Shown piece after piece: positions 36,757 through 45,594 of a stretch of 64,000 nt of DNA (the stretch's first letter is position 1; each line of letters starts with the position of its first letter). Location of the stretch: contig JAVCCM010000120.1 in assembly GCA_030765455.1 (NCBI GenBank), forward strand, positions 53,368-117,367. Reading direction: 5' to 3'. The position numbers and the translations under genes are program-made. This DNA is from Candidatus Electryonea clarkiae (GTDB taxonomy: Bacteria > Electryoneota > Electryoneia > Electryoneales > Electryoneaceae). The notes beneath the pieces are model-generated. The model was not told the DNA's origin, ran no database searches, and was given only the letters and a program-made list of their open reading frames with translations.

Positions 36757-39700
36757 ATGAAAAGTATTCTCCGGTTTATTGTTGTTATTTTTACATTTAT
36801 CATATCTGCCTGTGTCCTGGGACGAAATCTATCTGTTGATCAATACCTGCCAATGCAAGTTTCAGACAGGGTTATTACCGCCAATAGTATGCGCCTGTCC
36901 TTAGGTATTGCAGCTCCGAAATGGAGTGTAGCAGGTTCAATCAATGAGCAGGTCACAACAGCAGAATATGATCTGTTATGTGGATTTATTGAAGAAAACG
37001 GGCTTCCATTTGTGCCCGTGATAAATCGATCCTTCCGTCTTCCTCCAGGGAAAATCGCCCGGGTTGAAGTCATAGATGTAGAATTTGAGACCCTTGATGA
37101 TGTTGATTATGCAGCTTGGCTCGGCGGTACTACTCTGGAAGAACTTGGCAGGATGAAATCACCGGAAGATTCATGGTTCCCAAGGAAAATTGCTGAAGTG
37201 TCAAATCCTTCCTACTACCGTGATTTTCGTGTTTCCAACCTTTTAACATATCCGGTACAGGTAAATACAGCTCGTCGTGAAGTGAGGGTTTACAGCCGCA
37301 TTGAAGTTGATATTGCTTACGAGTTTACAGATGACCCCAATGCGAATACTCAATATCCAACAGCAATCAGCAGGACTTTTCTTCCCTGGTACCGCCGGTT
37401 CCTGGATTGGGACGAAAATGAGTTGAATGATTATACCCTTTATCGAGGTGGCGTCCAGGTAATAATGCGAGATGATGAACTGCTTTTTGATGCGCTTGAG
37501 CCCTGGATTGAATGGAAACTCCAGAAAGGCTGGGAGTTGGAATTCCTCACCGATTCAGATGTACAGTTTAATCCACCTCAAATTCAAAATGAATTGCGCG
37601 TTCGTTACAATGAATCGGAAACAAAGTTTGATTTTGTAGTAATTATCGGTGATAATGAAGGCATCTTTTCTGTGCCGGTGGGAATCAAACCCATTCCTGA
37701 TGCCGATGGGAATGTTGGTGATTATTATTATTCGTTGATGAATCCTGAGGATCAGTTCCAGGATGTAATTGTTGGACGAATCAGTGTAATGAATGTGCTT
37801 GATGTCAACAAGTATGTGGCAAAAGTGTTGTCATATGAGCGTGATCCATACATGGAGGACACCGATTGGTATCTGAATGGAGCCTGCCTTGCCGTTACAT
37901 CATATTCAGGTGTATCAACTGCAAATACAGCGTACTACGTCGAGCAGGAGTTATATGACATCGGTTATGATACTGTAGGTACGGAGGTAGGGTATTCAAT
38001 TGAACCAGCTCGTTCAAATACTATTAACAACTTGAATGACGGTGTAAGTTATTATCATTGCCGTACTGCCCAGGCTTATGGTCTAAGTGCGGCGCAAATA
38101 CATAATCTTACTAATAATAATATGCTTTTTGCCGCAACAGATATTACATGCAGGACCGGTGATTGGCATCTGGGTGAAAGTATCAGTGAAGCTTATGTGA
38201 GGGTTGGGACAGTTAATAGCCCGAGGGGAGCGATAGGCGCACTCGGACTGGCAGGTGGGTCGAATACCGGCTTGAATAACGCCCTTGTGGGGGGAGCACA
38301 TTACGCTGCTCTCAGGCTGCATTTACCCGAACTGGGACAGATGATTTTTGGAGCGCAGGATAATCTTCTGAATGCGTACAGAACCAGGCTGGATTATGCC
38401 AGGTTGTTTTGTGAGAAGATCAACCTGATAGGAGATCCCCTGGTATGGCTATGGACTGCAATACCGGCAGAACTGAATGTAGATGCTTCCGAAATAGTAT
38501 CAGTAGGAGCTAATACATATTCGGTAGAAGTAACGGATGAAGATGATGAGCCGGTTGAAGGAGCATGGGTAACATTTTATAAAGTTGATGATGATGAGGA
38601 GGTAATCGCACGTGGACTCTCAGGGCATGACGGTACTGTGATATTGAATATTCCTGTCCGTCATCCGGGTGATGCAATGCTCACCGTGACAAAACAGAAC
38701 TTCCATCCAAATAGGATTGAGGTTGAAGTCTTATCTCCCAATGAAAGAGTCGGATATGTTGAAGCAGTCATTGTTGATGACGGTCAAAATGGCACAGAGG
38801 GGAACGACAATGGAGTTGCTGAAGCAGGGGAAACTATCGGAATTTCATTCACCGTACATAATTTCGGAAACAATACTCAGAGCAATATCGCCATAACCGC
38901 TGAGAGTGACGATGATTGGATTGATGAGATTGATGGTGAAATTACTGTTGATGAGCTTGATTCCGGAGAGGAAACCACGGGTGCGGAATTGATTCTTTTG
39001 GAGATTGCACCTGAGGCTCAAAATGATTGGAATATGAACCTGGAACTTGAATTTGATTCGGACGAAGGGACTTACGAGGATGGATTTTCTTTTCAAGTGT
39101 TTGCGCCGGAATATATTTTTGTCCAAGTAACTGATAATGAGGATTTGGAACCCGGCGAGACCGCCGAAATCTCAATCCAGCTTAAAAACATTGGTGGAAG
39201 TAATGCTGCTATTTCTGAGGGATATCTCAACCTGATTCATCCATACGGAGAAGCTACTGATCCTACCGGGGATTTTCCCGCAATGTCTATTGATGCTATG
39301 GGTACTGCTCAATTTACCATCAGCGCTCATGAGGAATCGTTCAACGGATTTATATGCTCGGCACAAATGGTTGTTACTTCAGAGATTGGTCAAGTCGATA
39401 CGGTAATATTTTCTATCCCGCTTGGCAGTAGAAGTTCTACTGATCCATCCGGTCCGGATCGATATGGATATTATGCGTTGGACAACACTGATTCCGATTA
39501 CCAGAGATATCCCGAATTCGACTGGGTTGAAGTAAACCCGGATGATGATAATAATGATTTTGATGGAACAGAGCTTGATCTTGATGACCGGGGAGATGAC
39601 CAGGATGAGTGTATCGTAATAGCGCTTCCATTCCAGGTGCAATTTTATGGCGAGACATTTGACAGCATTACAGTCAGTACTAATGGATGGGCGGCATTGG

Positions 39701-41817
39701 GAAGCCAGGGTCAATATTACGGGGCAATGAAAAATTGGCCTATACCGGCGCCTTTAGGACCATATTACATGCTTGCCCCGTATTGGGATGAGCGAACATT
39801 CGGTAATATCTCCGGAATCTTCGCCTATTACGATGAGGACAATTATCGCTTTGTAATAGAATGGTATCGAGTGGATGATTTTTACAGTAATGCATCCTGT
39901 ACTTTTGAGATAATAATATTCGATCAGCGCGAAGAAAGGTTAACCTATTCCGGTGATAATGACATTTTATTCCAATATGGTCCAATTGAACATACCGGTG
40001 TCGGTTTCTCTGATACCTGGTGGTGGACAACGGGGATAGAAGATGGTACACAGACAGATGGCATTCAGTATTATTACTGGCGCGAACCATCGCCCGGCGC
40101 GGTTGATTTAGGGGATTTCGATGATGGCCTCGCAATTCTGTTTACTACTGACGTCGTTCATCTGTTTGGATCGATTGAGGGTACAATCTCAGACCTTGCC
40201 ACTGACGATCCGGTCGATAGTGTATTAGTGACTATTGGAGATAATCTGCTCAGTACATATTCAGACCCGGAGGGACATTATATAATCAATGACATCCTGA
40301 TAGGTGAGTATTCGGTTTCATTTGAGAACAAATGTTTTACCGACACAACATTTAATGTCGTAGAGATAATTGAAAATGATACGACAACGATAAATCTCTT
40401 AATGAGGCGTCCCGAAATTACTGTTGATCCTGATATAATCGAACAGGAATTATTGCCGGACGAAGTGGTTGAATATGAGTTCGCTGTAATCAATAACGGT
40501 AACGGTCCATTGGAATATTCTGCTCATCTTTTTCTTGATAATCCGCCAAATTTCAACATTCAGCTTGAAGATGATGGGTTAGATTTTTCATCCCCCTGGG
40601 CTGATTATTTTGAGTACGAGTTGGACCAGGACGAGAGCAGGCATCGTGGAGTTGTAATGATTGACCGTTACATTTTAGTAACCGGATCAAACAACTTCGA
40701 TCCTGTAGGACCCAATAAATTCTACCAGTACAGCAGGTTTGAAGGCGAGTTGTTAGGAGTTCATGATCAACCGGTTCCGGAAGAATACCGTACAGCGGGC
40801 GGGATATTCGGTGTCGCTTATGACGGTGAATATATATATGGTGTTGAGGATTCGCGCATTCATCAAATGGTTTTCGAACCTGGAGTGGGCGAAGAGGAGG
40901 ACACAATCTATGCGGTTGATTCCTGGGAAATAGAATTGGAAGAAACTCGTTATCTTGCCTATGATCCTGATCGTGATCTGTTCTGGATGGGTAACCTGAA
41001 CTTATCTATATATGCCGTTAATCGCGATGGAGAAATTGTTGAGGAATTTGAGCAGGTTATCTCCCCCAGGGGTGCAAGCTGGAATCCTTATGATGAAATT
41101 GATTATAACCTGTATTTGACATGTCGCCTGATCAATGAAACAGTGGTCAGGATGATCAGGATGAATCCTCTCACCGGTGATTATCTTGTGATGCATGAAT
41201 ACGATACGAATGATGTCCCGTCAGGCGCTGATTTTACATCGACATGGCATCCCCTTGTTCAACTATATGTAACATTGATGGATAATCGTGAAGAGGATTA
41301 TCTAAGAGGCTGGTTTATCGGCAGCCAGGATTCATATTTTGAGATTATCAATCCTGACGGAGTTTTGGCAGGCGACTCCGAAACAGATATTAATATCATT
41401 TTCCGAAGCCTGGATTTACCAATCGGTGAATATTCCTTTTATATCGGATTTGAAAACAATGCTTGCGAAGATGAGAGCAATATTGTATCGATAACTATGT
41501 CAGTGCCTGATACAACAGAAATTCCGGATAAAATTGAAGCGTCAACACAACCCCTTGAATGGGCGTTCAAGGGAGCCTATCCTAATCCGTTCAACCCGAC
41601 AGTCAATATCAACTTCTCCCTGAAACATAGCGTAGAAGTTCAGGCAAGGATTTACAATTTGTTAGGACAGGAAGTCGCGGTCCTGGCTGATAACATTCTC
41701 GAAGCCGGACAACATACACTGACATTCGAAGGAATGGATATGGCAAGCGGGATGTATTTCCTCAAATTCAAAGCAGGTCCGTTGTCTGAGATGCGGAAGT
41801 TGATATTGATAAAATAA
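36757..41817 (+). CDS. Giant gingipain-related (C25) T9SS cargo protein, copy 3 of 6 (Cys kept, His lost)
   Basis: 1,686 residues, 79 bases after copy 2; GAGG precedes the ATG. The N-terminus is type A ('ARNLSVDQYLPMQVS' after 'LG'). C465 in 'DITCRTGDW' sits where the C25 nucleophile is expected, but the His column carries Arg (YYHCRTA). The nearby His of 'YYH' is two residues earlier, and whether it could substitute is unknown. The propeller part is of the second type ('YELDQDESRHRGVVMIDRY'). The sorting domain reads YPNPFNPTVN with the ending RKLILIK, unlike the other copies. That ending matches the displaced domain of the beta-helix gene at 48117-48557. Confidence 0.8.
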   Translation: MKSILRFIVVIFTFIISACVLGRNLSVDQYLPMQVSDRVITANSMRLSLGIAAPKWSVAGSINEQVTTAEYDLLCGFIEENGLPFVPVINRSFRLPPGKIARVEVIDVEFETLDDVDYAAWLGGTTLEELGRMKSPEDSWFPRKIAEVSNPSYYRDFRVSNLLTYPVQVNTARREVRVYSRIEVDIAYEFTDDPNANTQYPTAISRTFLPWYRRFLDWDENELNDYTLYRGGVQVIMRDDELLFDALEPWIEWKLQKGWELEFLTDSDVQFNPPQIQNELRVRYNESETKFDFVVIIGDNEGIFSVPVGIKPIPDADGNVGDYYYSLMNPEDQFQDVIVGRISVMNVLDVNKYVAKVLSYERDPYMEDTDWYLNGACLAVTSYSGVSTANTAYYVEQELYDIGYDTVGTEVGYSIEPARSNTINNLNDGVSYYHCRTAQAYGLSAAQIHNLTNNNMLFAATDITCRTGDWHLGESISEAYVRVGTVNSPRGAIGALGLAGGSNTGLNNALVGGAHYAALRLHLPELGQMIFGAQDNLLNAYRTRLDYARLFCEKINLIGDPLVWLWTAIPAELNVDASEIVSVGANTYSVEVTDEDDEPVEGAWVTFYKVDDDEEVIARGLSGHDGTVILNIPVRHPGDAMLTVTKQNFHPNRIEVEVLSPNERVGYVEAVIVDDGQNGTEGNDNGVAEAGETIGISFTVHNFGNNTQSNIAITAESDDDWIDEIDGEITVDELDSGEETTGAELILLEIAPEAQNDWNMNLELEFDSDEGTYEDGFSFQVFAPEYIFVQVTDNEDLEPGETAEISIQLKNIGGSNAAISEGYLNLIHPYGEATDPTGDFPAMSIDAMGTAQFTISAHEESFNGFICSAQMVVTSEIGQVDTVIFSIPLGSRSSTDPSGPDRYGYYALDNTDSDYQRYPEFDWVEVNPDDDNNDFDGTELDLDDRGDDQDECIVIALPFQVQFYGETFDSITVSTNGWAALGSQGQYYGAMKNWPIPAPLGPYYMLAPYWDERTFGNISGIFAYYDEDNYRFVIEWYRVDDFYSNASCTFEIIIFDQREERLTYSGDNDILFQYGPIEHTGVGFSDTWWWTTGIEDGTQTDGIQYYYWREPSPGAVDLGDFDDGLAILFTTDVVHLFGSIEGTISDLATDDPVDSVLVTIGDNLLSTYSDPEGHYIINDILIGEYSVSFENKCFTDTTFNVVEIIENDTTTINLLMRRPEITVDPDIIEQELLPDEVVEYEFAVINNGNGPLEYSAHLFLDNPPNFNIQLEDDGLDFSSPWADYFEYELDQDESRHRGVVMIDRYILVTGSNNFDPVGPNKFYQYSRFEGELLGVHDQPVPEEYRTAGGIFGVAYDGEYIYGVEDSRIHQMVFEPGVGEEEDTIYAVDSWEIELEETRYLAYDPDRDLFWMGNLNLSIYAVNRDGEIVEEFEQVISPRGASWNPYDEIDYNLYLTCRLINETVVRMIRMNPLTGDYLVMHEYDTNDVPSGADFTSTWHPLVQLYVTLMDNREEDYLRGWFIGSQDSYFEIINPDGVLAGDSETDINIIFRSLDLPIGEYSFYIGFENNACEDESNIVSITMSVPDTTEIPDKIEASTQPLEWAFKGAYPNPFNPTVNINFSLKHSVEVQARIYNLLGQEVAVLADNILEAGQHTLTFEGMDMASGMYFLKFKAGPLSEMRKLILIK

Positions 41818-42070
41818 TGTACCTCAGTGACACCGTGTTTGATTTTGGGTTTTTGGGATTTTCAGCACTTTTTCTTAGTCTCTCGGAGGAAAACCGGTAA
41901 AACAACCTGGTATTAAATATAATCCGATTGTGTTTCTGATATTTTGTGTTTATATTGGTTTTGCAAAATAAACAATTGAATGTTTCATATAAACAACTGT
42001 TTTTTCAATAACCATAAAGTTTTTGTTCTCAGCAGTATAAAAGCATCCCCACAGCTTACGTGAGAACTGA
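41818..42070. other. Intergenic region between C25 copy 3 and beta-helix gene
   Basis: AT-rich sequence of about 250 bases with poly-T runs near 42000. It could hold the promoter for the beta-helix gene. No hairpin terminator or repeat was recognised. Confidence 0.3.
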
Positions 42071-45000
42071 ATGAAGATAATATGTAAAAATTGGCGCCGG
42101 CGGTTAAGGCTAACGTCAAAAATAAGTAAACAGGCTTGCCGCCTTTTAAGGACGGTAATATGCCCGTTGCAGGTGTCTTCCGTCCATCCTCTCCAGAATC
42201 GCTCTGTCCTCTTATTTTTCATACCTATCCTGCTGACTGTTCTGTCTCTAAGCCTATCAGTTACAACACTCCACGCACAGACCGAAGTCGAGGGCGACGT
42301 ATATGGCGTATGGGACGAGGAGGGCAGCCCGTACCTCGTAATGGACACACTAACCATCCCCGAAGACAGCACCCTCACCATCGAGCCCGGCGTAACAGTC
42401 GAGTTCCAGGATCAGGATGATGATCGGTTCCCGTTTTATGTTATTGGTACGCTTGAAGCGGTCGGTGAAGAAGGAGACTCGATTATCTTTCAGTCGCCGG
42501 ATGCTCCTTTTCACGGTTTTATCCTCCCTGATGATTTCGAGGACGCGCGGCTTCACCTCGAATACGTTGTCGTGGATTCTGTTTATATATCAATCTATAG
42601 TTTTGATGGGAATTGCACTTTGCGGCATAGCCGAATTGTAGCGACGTGGCGCAATCAGACTAATATTGCCGGTACCGATACAGTCTCCAATTGCGTTTTC
42701 AGGGATACAGCCCCGGGAACCGGTGTCATACTCCTTGGGGGAAGAGGTCCGAACCTTTTCCAGTATAACGATGCTCGACAGGTGAATATCAATTGCTGGA
42801 GCACCCCGATTGCTCCTGTTCATCATAACAGATTCCAGAACCTGGATCTTTCGAATAACAATGTTGAGGTTCACCACAATCAGGGCGTGACCGGAGACGG
42901 TGATCACGGAACATACAACTTTCATCATAATACTTTCATCGGAATAGGGAGTGACGGATCTACCGTTACCATCGAAAATAATAATATAGAAATTTTGAAT
43001 ATCAGTGACTGTGATGCGACAATTCAGTACAACGAGATTATTGAAGTAAGCGATCTTCGAACATTTGCTACAATTTTATTAGGAAACAGCGATTTTATAC
43101 TCAGGAAAAACCTTGTAACTTCTTTACAATCATGGGCTATTAGAATAAGTGAATCATCAGGAATAATAGATGGAAATACAATAGATTTTTTTGAAAGTGA
43201 CATAGGGATTTATATCAGGGACATTGATGATGCTATAATACAAAATAACATCTTCATAGGTGACGGCGTCAATTGTACTGCAATTGACGCCGGATTTGAT
43301 CCCGGTTTCTTCGAAAATATTCACTACAATATTTTTCATAACGTAAGCGAGATAATCAATAGAGGCGACGGTGATGAAGTTGACTCGACGAATACAGAGA
43401 TTGATCCCCGTTTAAGCGGTGGTGAACCGTATGATTATCATCTCCAGCCAAACTCACCAAGCATAGACGCCGGTGATCTGGACAGTCCCGATGATCCTGA
43501 TGATACGAGAGCTGACATAGGAGCCTTTTTCTATGATCAAAGTATTGACAACCCACCTGCTTTGATCTCGCCGTTTCGTCTTATCGAGCAGTCAGGAACA
43601 GAATTCAGTTATACCGCCTTATCCATAGATGACGAAGGACCGTTAACTTTCCACTTCGAGAATCTCCCCGACTGGCTTGAGGAAGATGAGAACAACCTCG
43701 TCTGGGTTGCAGACAGTGCGGTCGTATCTGGGATAATTCCGGAAGATATACAAGAATTTGAGTTCCGTGTCTTGGTTGAAGATGGTTTAGGTCAAAATGA
43801 TACAGCAGATGTTTATTGTGAACTCATCAACTTTTCTCTACTTCGTGGCGTAACGACCGGAGTTCTTTCATCGGAAGATTCTCCTTATATGGTGGTCGAA
43901 GATGTTATTGTTCCAGAAGGTGACAGTTTATTATTCGAGCCCGGTGTTACCTGCTATTTTAAATCAGTAGATCACTTCGACCACCGTTTAAAATTCAAAG
44001 CGTATGGTACCATGATAGCTCTGGGAATTGATGATGATTCTGTAAGATTCATTCCGGAAGTTGGCTTTGAACCGGAACCTGGCTCAAGAGAAAACAGACA
44101 ATGGCATGGTATATGGCTGCTTGGTCCTAATGCTGATACTTCAAGGTTCAGCCATGTAATCCTTGAAAGTAGTGCATGGAGCATTATTGCCGACTCGTCT
44201 TCACTTGTAGTAATTGACTCAAGTTTATTCAAGAATAACCGCCATGCGATATTTGTTAAGAACAACTCTCAAGCTTTGATCAGAAGAAATATTTTTTATG
44301 CAGATTCCGGAAATTCTGGTGGATTTATTGATGTCATCAGTTCTTCTGCTGAAATAAGAAATTGTTCGTTCGAAATATATCCTGATGATTATTACTTTTA
44401 CCATATCAGTGATTCATGGACTGCATCTAATATTATTATTGATAGCTGTACATTCATGTCAGGCAGCGGTGTTCATATTACTGATACAAGTTACGTTGAA
44501 ATTACTCATAATATATTTGATTCCCACAATTATATGATTGGATTAACGATTAATAATTCTTTTACTGGTATGAATAGTGCAAGTGGAATTGTTGCAAACA
44601 ACTTATTCAATAGGATTGGAAGAATTATGATGGGTACGGCTCAAAATCTATATTTCACAAATAATATTATACGAGAATCTATAATAGGTATTGAGTTCGT
44701 AAACACACCGACAAATTTGCATCTCTATAATAATATTTTTACTGGTAATCAACTTGCTATTAAATCTCGTGATTTTGTTCCTGAATATGATGAAACTCAA
44801 TATAATTGCTTTTTTGAGAACGACACAAACTCTTACAGATGCGCTCTCGATAGTACAAATATTTTTGGAGATCCTATCTTTGTAGATACACTTGAGTATC
44901 GATTGTACGTCGAATCGCCAGGCGTTAACGCTGGACATCCGGATTCAGTCTATTATGACAGCGATAACTCCGGAAATGATATTGGCATATGGGGTGGCTC

Positions 45001-45322
45001 ATGGGGTGAAAGTTATGATTATGAAAGTTTATTTGTAGATGAAAATATAAGCATTCCATTGGCTTTCTCCCTGGATGCGCCTTATCCAAACCCATTCAAC
45101 CCGATCTTGGTAATCCCGTTTCAAGTACCATCTAAGAGTGATATTAAAATATCCATATACAATATTCTCGGACAAATAGTCAAAGTTTTTGATTTCAGGG
45201 AAGTTGATCCGGGTAGTTATCGACAGATTTGGGATGCTTCAGGATTGCCTTCAGGGATATTTTTCATTGAGCTGAGAGCGGGTGAAATTAAATTTCAGAA
45301 GAAGGTGGTTCTTGTCAAATAA
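42071..45322 (+). CDS. Secreted right-handed beta-helix protein with T9SS sorting domain
   Basis: 1,083 residues from the first ATG. The true start is uncertain: the hydrophobic signal-like segment ('LLFFIPILLTVLSLSLS', cleavage near LHAQ) only begins near residue 46, so an in-frame TTG or GTG near 42166-42172 may be the start. There are two halves of right-handed parallel beta-helix repeats, each introduced by 'YGVWDEEGSPYLV...IPEDSTLTIEPGVTV' or 'VTTGVLSSEDSPYMV...VPEGDSLLFEPGVT'. A helix-ending 'SIDAGDLDSPDDPDDTRADIGA' follows the first half. Between them is a cadherin/Ig-like domain. The sorting domain has YPNPFNP, 'SIYNILGQIV' and KVVLVK. Such helices often bind or cleave polysaccharides, but no catalytic residues are recognised. 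Confidence 0.75.
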   Translation: MKIICKNWRRRLRLTSKISKQACRLLRTVICPLQVSSVHPLQNRSVLLFFIPILLTVLSLSLSVTTLHAQTEVEGDVYGVWDEEGSPYLVMDTLTIPEDSTLTIEPGVTVEFQDQDDDRFPFYVIGTLEAVGEEGDSIIFQSPDAPFHGFILPDDFEDARLHLEYVVVDSVYISIYSFDGNCTLRHSRIVATWRNQTNIAGTDTVSNCVFRDTAPGTGVILLGGRGPNLFQYNDARQVNINCWSTPIAPVHHNRFQNLDLSNNNVEVHHNQGVTGDGDHGTYNFHHNTFIGIGSDGSTVTIENNNIEILNISDCDATIQYNEIIEVSDLRTFATILLGNSDFILRKNLVTSLQSWAIRISESSGIIDGNTIDFFESDIGIYIRDIDDAIIQNNIFIGDGVNCTAIDAGFDPGFFENIHYNIFHNVSEIINRGDGDEVDSTNTEIDPRLSGGEPYDYHLQPNSPSIDAGDLDSPDDPDDTRADIGAFFYDQSIDNPPALISPFRLIEQSGTEFSYTALSIDDEGPLTFHFENLPDWLEEDENNLVWVADSAVVSGIIPEDIQEFEFRVLVEDGLGQNDTADVYCELINFSLLRGVTTGVLSSEDSPYMVVEDVIVPEGDSLLFEPGVTCYFKSVDHFDHRLKFKAYGTMIALGIDDDSVRFIPEVGFEPEPGSRENRQWHGIWLLGPNADTSRFSHVILESSAWSIIADSSSLVVIDSSLFKNNRHAIFVKNNSQALIRRNIFYADSGNSGGFIDVISSSAEIRNCSFEIYPDDYYFYHISDSWTASNIIIDSCTFMSGSGVHITDTSYVEITHNIFDSHNYMIGLTINNSFTGMNSASGIVANNLFNRIGRIMMGTAQNLYFTNNIIRESIIGIEFVNTPTNLHLYNNIFTGNQLAIKSRDFVPEYDETQYNCFFENDTNSYRCALDSTNIFGDPIFVDTLEYRLYVESPGVNAGHPDSVYYDSDNSGNDIGIWGGSWGESYDYESLFVDENISIPLAFSLDAPYPNPFNPILVIPFQVPSKSDIKISIYNILGQIVKVFDFREVDPGSYRQIWDASGLPSGIFFIELRAGEIKFQKKVVLVK

Positions 45323-45594
45323 TCAACATTAAAGTTAAAAACTGAAAGGAGGTGCAAAATGGTTTGAAAATGAAGGGCGTCAATGCTGCTGTCACAACAA
45401 AGACGCCCCAAGGGGTCTGCTCGGCAGGAAAGCCGAGGAGGAGCCCCAAGCATTGGAATGTTACAAATTAATGGGAACGTTTTCAATTCACATTGCAAAG
45501 CAAGTCGAGGAGGAGTCCCAAGCAATCCTCCTCAAGATATCGTGTATTAGAAGGGATAATCCCCCAGTTTACAACTTGAAAAAAGAGGTATATC
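45323..45594. other. Structured leader-like intergenic region with imperfect direct repeat
   Basis: The region holds a strong AAGGAGGTG at 45346 followed by ATGGTTTGA (two codons then stop) at 45359. A second ATG at 45370 opens a 33-codon frame that has no good ribosome binding site of its own. A 6-bp hairpin (CTCGGC at 45420 with GCCGAG at 45432) is followed by a 23-base unit at 45430-45452. That unit recurs at 45502-45524 with two changes. It is unlike the other intergenic gaps and may be a leader, small RNA or repeat relic. Confidence 0.4.
45430..45524. repeat. Pair of 23-base imperfect direct repeats
   Basis: AAGCCGAGGAGGAGCCCCAA at 45430 (23 bases to 45452) and its partner at 45502-45524 agree at 21 of 23 positions. 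Both differences are C/T changes. They lie 72 bases apart in the leader of the next beta-helix gene. Their purpose is unknown. Confidence 0.7.
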
